Assembly (NCBI RefSeq): GCF_936928535.1
Contig: NZ_CAKZHY010000057.1
Span: 1 to 64,000 of the forward strand
Length of the DNA: 64,000 nucleotides
Direction: 5' to 3'
Source: an uncultured Bradyrhizobium sp.
GTDB lineage: Bacteria > Pseudomonadota > Alphaproteobacteria > Rhizobiales > Xanthobacteraceae
Shown here: positions 61,785 through 64,000 of the stretch, piece after piece
Layout of the letters: each line of letters begins with the position of its first letter
Position numbering within the stretch: the first letter of the stretch is position 1
Notes under the pieces: generated by a model
Database searches by the model: none
Seen by the model: the letters and a program-made list of their open reading frames with translations, nothing else
Told to the model about the DNA's origin: nothing
Position numbers and translations under genes: made by a program

Positions 61785-63680
61785 TCAGCCCATCGCCTCC
61801 AGCTCGTCGATCATGCCGGCGATGACGCTCAAGCCCCCATCCCAGAACTCGGGATCCTTGGCATCGAGCCCGAAGGGGCGCAGCAGCTCGGAATAATGCT
61901 TGGTGCCTCCGGCGGCGAGCATGTCGAGATAGCGCTCGGCAAAGCCCTCGGCCGCGTTCTCGTAGACGGCATAGAGCGAGTTCACGAGGCAATCGCCGAA
62001 GGCGTAGGCGTAGACGTAGAACGGCGAATGGATGAAGTGCGGAATGTACATCCAGTAGTTCTCGTAACCCGCCTTGATCTCGATCGCCGGTCCCAGGCTC
62101 TCGCCCTGCACCGACAGCCAGAGCTCGCCGAGCCGCGTTGCGGTGAGCTCGCCGTTCTTGCGCTCGGTATGGACGGCGCGCTCGAACGAATAGAACGCAA
62201 TTTGCCGCACCACGGTATTGATCATGTCTTCGACCTTTCCGGCCAGCAGCGCCTGGCGCTGCCTGGGGCTCTTGGTCTGCGCCAACAGCCGCCGGAAGGT
62301 CAGCATCTCGCCGAACACGCTCGCCGTCTCGGCCAGCGTCAGCGGCGTCGGTGCCATCAACGCGCCGTTCTTGGCGGCGAGCACCTGATGGACGCCGTGG
62401 CCGAGCTCATGCGCCAGCGTCATCACGTCGCGCGGCTTGCCCTGGTAGTTCATCAGCACATAGGGATGCGCCGACGGCGTGGTCGGATGCGAGAACGCGC
62501 CGGGCGCCTTGCCCGGGCGCACCGGCGCATCGATCCAGCGATCGGTGAAGAAGCGCTCGGCAATGTCAGCCATCTTGGGCGAGAAGCCGCGATAGGCCGT
62601 CAGCACCATGTTCCGCGCATCGGGCCAGCCGATCACGTCGGTCGCGGCGAAGGGCAGCGGCGCATTGCGATCCCAATAAGCCAGCTTCTTCTTGCCGAAC
62701 CATTTCGCCTTCAGCGCGTAATAGCGATGCGACAATCTTGGATAGGCCGCGCGGACCGAGGCGACCAGCGCATCGACCACCTCGCGCTCGACGCGGTTGT
62801 TCAGGTGGCGGGAATCCGCGACATCCTTGAAACCGCGCCAGCGGTCGGAGATGTCCTTGTCCTTGGCGAGCGTGTTGGTGATCAGCGCAAAGGTGCGCTC
62901 ATTGGCCTTGAAGGTCTTCGCCAGCGCTTCCGCCGCAGCCTTGCGCTTGGCCCCGTCGCGGTCCTGCAGGAAATTCAGGGTCGGCTCGATCGCGAGCTCC
63001 TTGCCGCCGACCTTGAAACGCAGGCCCGAGATGGTCTGGTCGAACAAACGGTTGAAGGCGGAATAGCCGGTCTGCGCCTTTTCCAGGAACAACTGCTCGA
63101 GCTTGTCATCGAGCTGATATGGCTTCTCCTTGCGCAGATCCTCGATCCACGGACGATAATGTGCGAGCTCGACGGCTTGCATCGCGCGGGTCAAAATATC
63201 GTCATCGATACGGTTGAGCTCGAGCGCGAAGAACAGCAGATGCGTCGAGGCTTCCGTCAGCCGCTCCGAAACGTCGCCGTAAAACTTTGAAATCGCAGGG
63301 TCCACGCTGTCGCCGGCGTGAACGAGACCGGCATAGGAGCCGAGACGGCCGGCGAGATCGTCGATCGCCTCATAGCGTCGCACGGCTTGCGCGAGCCATT
63401 TTCCGCCATCTTCGTTTGCTGTGCCTGTTGCGAGCTTGCCTTTGTAGTCGGTCTCGAACGCGACGCAATCGGCAGCCATCGTTTCGAGATCGCGCGCCAC
63501 TTCCGGCGCATCGATCCCGGAATAGAGATCGGCAAGGTTCCACTCCGGAAGCTTGCCCGTCTTGCTCGCAGATTTTGCGAGTGAAGCTTTGGAGGACTTT
63601 GCCTTGGGTGCCGATTTCTTGACGGCGGATGTCTTGGCGGCGGGCTTGCGGAGAGCAGCAGTCTTGGAGCGCGAAGTCAT
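61785..63680 (-). CDS. pepF: Oligoendopeptidase F family metallopeptidase (M3)
   Basis: A 631-residue zinc peptidase that cleaves oligopeptides in the cytosol. The zinc motif HELGH is at 424-428 (His424, Glu425, His428), followed by GALMAPTPLTLAETASVFGE with the third ligand Glu. The N-terminal 40 residues are Lys/Ala/Ser-rich (SKTAALRKPAAKTSAVKKSA) and poorly conserved, so the true start may be later. The M3 domain begins near KLPEWNLADLYSGIDAPEV. The length otherwise fits PepF. It is divergent from the response-regulator gene at the right edge. Confidence 0.92.
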   Translation of the reverse strand: MTSRSKTAALRKPAAKTSAVKKSAPKAKSSKASLAKSASKTGKLPEWNLADLYSGIDAPEVARDLETMAADCVAFETDYKGKLATGTANEDGGKWLAQAVRRYEAIDDLAGRLGSYAGLVHAGDSVDPAISKFYGDVSERLTEASTHLLFFALELNRIDDDILTRAMQAVELAHYRPWIEDLRKEKPYQLDDKLEQLFLEKAQTGYSAFNRLFDQTISGLRFKVGGKELAIEPTLNFLQDRDGAKRKAAAEALAKTFKANERTFALITNTLAKDKDISDRWRGFKDVADSRHLNNRVEREVVDALVASVRAAYPRLSHRYYALKAKWFGKKKLAYWDRNAPLPFAATDVIGWPDARNMVLTAYRGFSPKMADIAERFFTDRWIDAPVRPGKAPGAFSHPTTPSAHPYVLMNYQGKPRDVMTLAHELGHGVHQVLAAKNGALMAPTPLTLAETASVFGEMLTFRRLLAQTKSPRQRQALLAGKVEDMINTVVRQIAFYSFERAVHTERKNGELTATRLGELWLSVQGESLGPAIEIKAGYENYWMYIPHFIHSPFYVYAYAFGDCLVNSLYAVYENAAEGFAERYLDMLAAGGTKHYSELLRPFGLDAKDPEFWDGGLSVIAGMIDELEAMG

Positions 63681-63807
63681 TGTGTGGGAAACCTGTGTTC
63701 AACAATCGCGACGGCGGGCGGGGGCATCAAGGTTTAAGAGTGCGTTAATCGGCTTCGGCCAGAGTGACCCGATTCGAGACAGATAGTAGTAGCGTGCGGG
63801 GAGCACC

Positions 63808-64000
63808 ATGGCTGCCAGTATTTTGATCGCCGACGACGACGCCGTAGCCCGCCGCCTGGTCGAGAACATGGTGCAGAAATGCGGCTATGAGACGGTCGTG
63901 GTCGAGTCCGGCGACGCTGCGATCGCAATCCTGCTCGGCCCCGACGCACCCGCGATCGACGCGGTGATCCTCGATCTCGTGATGCCCGGACTCGACGGCA
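63808..64000 (+). CDS. Response regulator, truncated by the window edge
   Basis: Sixty-four residues are visible before the right edge. ATG 63808 has GGGGAG 6 nt upstream. The receiver opens MAASILIADDDAVARRLVEN with the acidic triplet DDD, and the phosphoacceptor Asp lies in VILDLVMPGLDG. All receiver features seen so far are intact. The sequence resembles the N-terminus of sigma-54-dependent NtrC/DctD-type regulators, but the output domain is outside the window, so the type cannot be proved here. It is divergent from the oligoendopeptidase gene. Confidence 0.85.
   Translation, partial: MAASILIADDDAVARRLVENMVQKCGYETVVVESGDAAIAILLGPDAPAIDAVILDLVMPGLDG

Overview
The window looks like chromosomal DNA of a GC-rich alphaproteobacterium, most probably Bradyrhizobium or a close relative. 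The basis is recognition of protein families (NnrR/NnrS/NirK/NirV denitrification set, split three-gene pnt transhydrogenase, aa3-type CoxIV peptide, DUF465 small proteins, FixJ- and LysR-type regulators), codon use rich in G/C at third positions, and two families of intergenic palindromic repeats of a kind common in that genus. No tRNA, rRNA, CRISPR array, transposase or phage gene was seen. Layout: (1) 1-5064, minus strand: an edge-truncated gene, purA and a DevBCA/MacB-like exporter. (2) 5260-12069: a P3B (MgtA-like) P-type ATPase, two paralogous DMT exporters flanking a DUF1330 gene, and a chemoreceptor. (3) 12331-17927: a 2-hydroxyacid dehydrogenase, a sugar-type ABC importer (binding protein plus two permeases, no ATPase) and a Tat-exported metallo-beta-lactamase-fold protein. 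(4) 18062-22123: a DUF4139 gene broken by an in-frame TGA, a FixJ-like regulator with a degenerate receiver, an AraC regulator and a small ABM-type protein. (5) 22231-28278: the nitrite/nitric oxide block nnrS - nnrR - DUF1858 - hemN - nirK - nirV. Four 14-bp TTGNN-N4-NNCAA boxes lie exactly in its promoter gaps, one facing each transcription start. (6) 28493-36310: GNAT, scoAB CoA-transferase, AsmA-like protein, and a dctA - prpF-like - lysR catabolic module. (7) 36543-47375: a second ATPase-less sugar ABC importer, a frameshifted small membrane protein, a polyamine-type ABC transporter without a binding-protein gene, glpD and a PAS-GGDEF-EAL protein. (8) 47581-53932: an LhgO-like oxidase, a nest of very small proteins (two DUF465), a diguanylate cyclase, purEK, aqpZ and rpsU. 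(9) 54187-64000: a TPR lipoprotein, a membrane-anchored low-complexity protein, cupin, ChaA-type antiporter, alpha/beta hydrolase, a small Cys-containing protein, pntB-pntAB-pntAA, an aa3 CoxIV peptide, oligoendopeptidase F, and the start of a response regulator cut by the right edge. The clearest working unit is the denitrification block. NirK reduces nitrite to NO, NirV accompanies it, NnrS is an NO-stress membrane protein, NnrR is the NO-responsive activator, and HemN gives oxygen-independent heme synthesis. The shared boxes tie these together and add the small CxxC protein (24366-24563) to the probable regulon. No wholly new multi-gene system is obvious. The best leads are that regulon member, the degenerate receiver, the dctA/prpF/lysR module, and the two interrupted genes.
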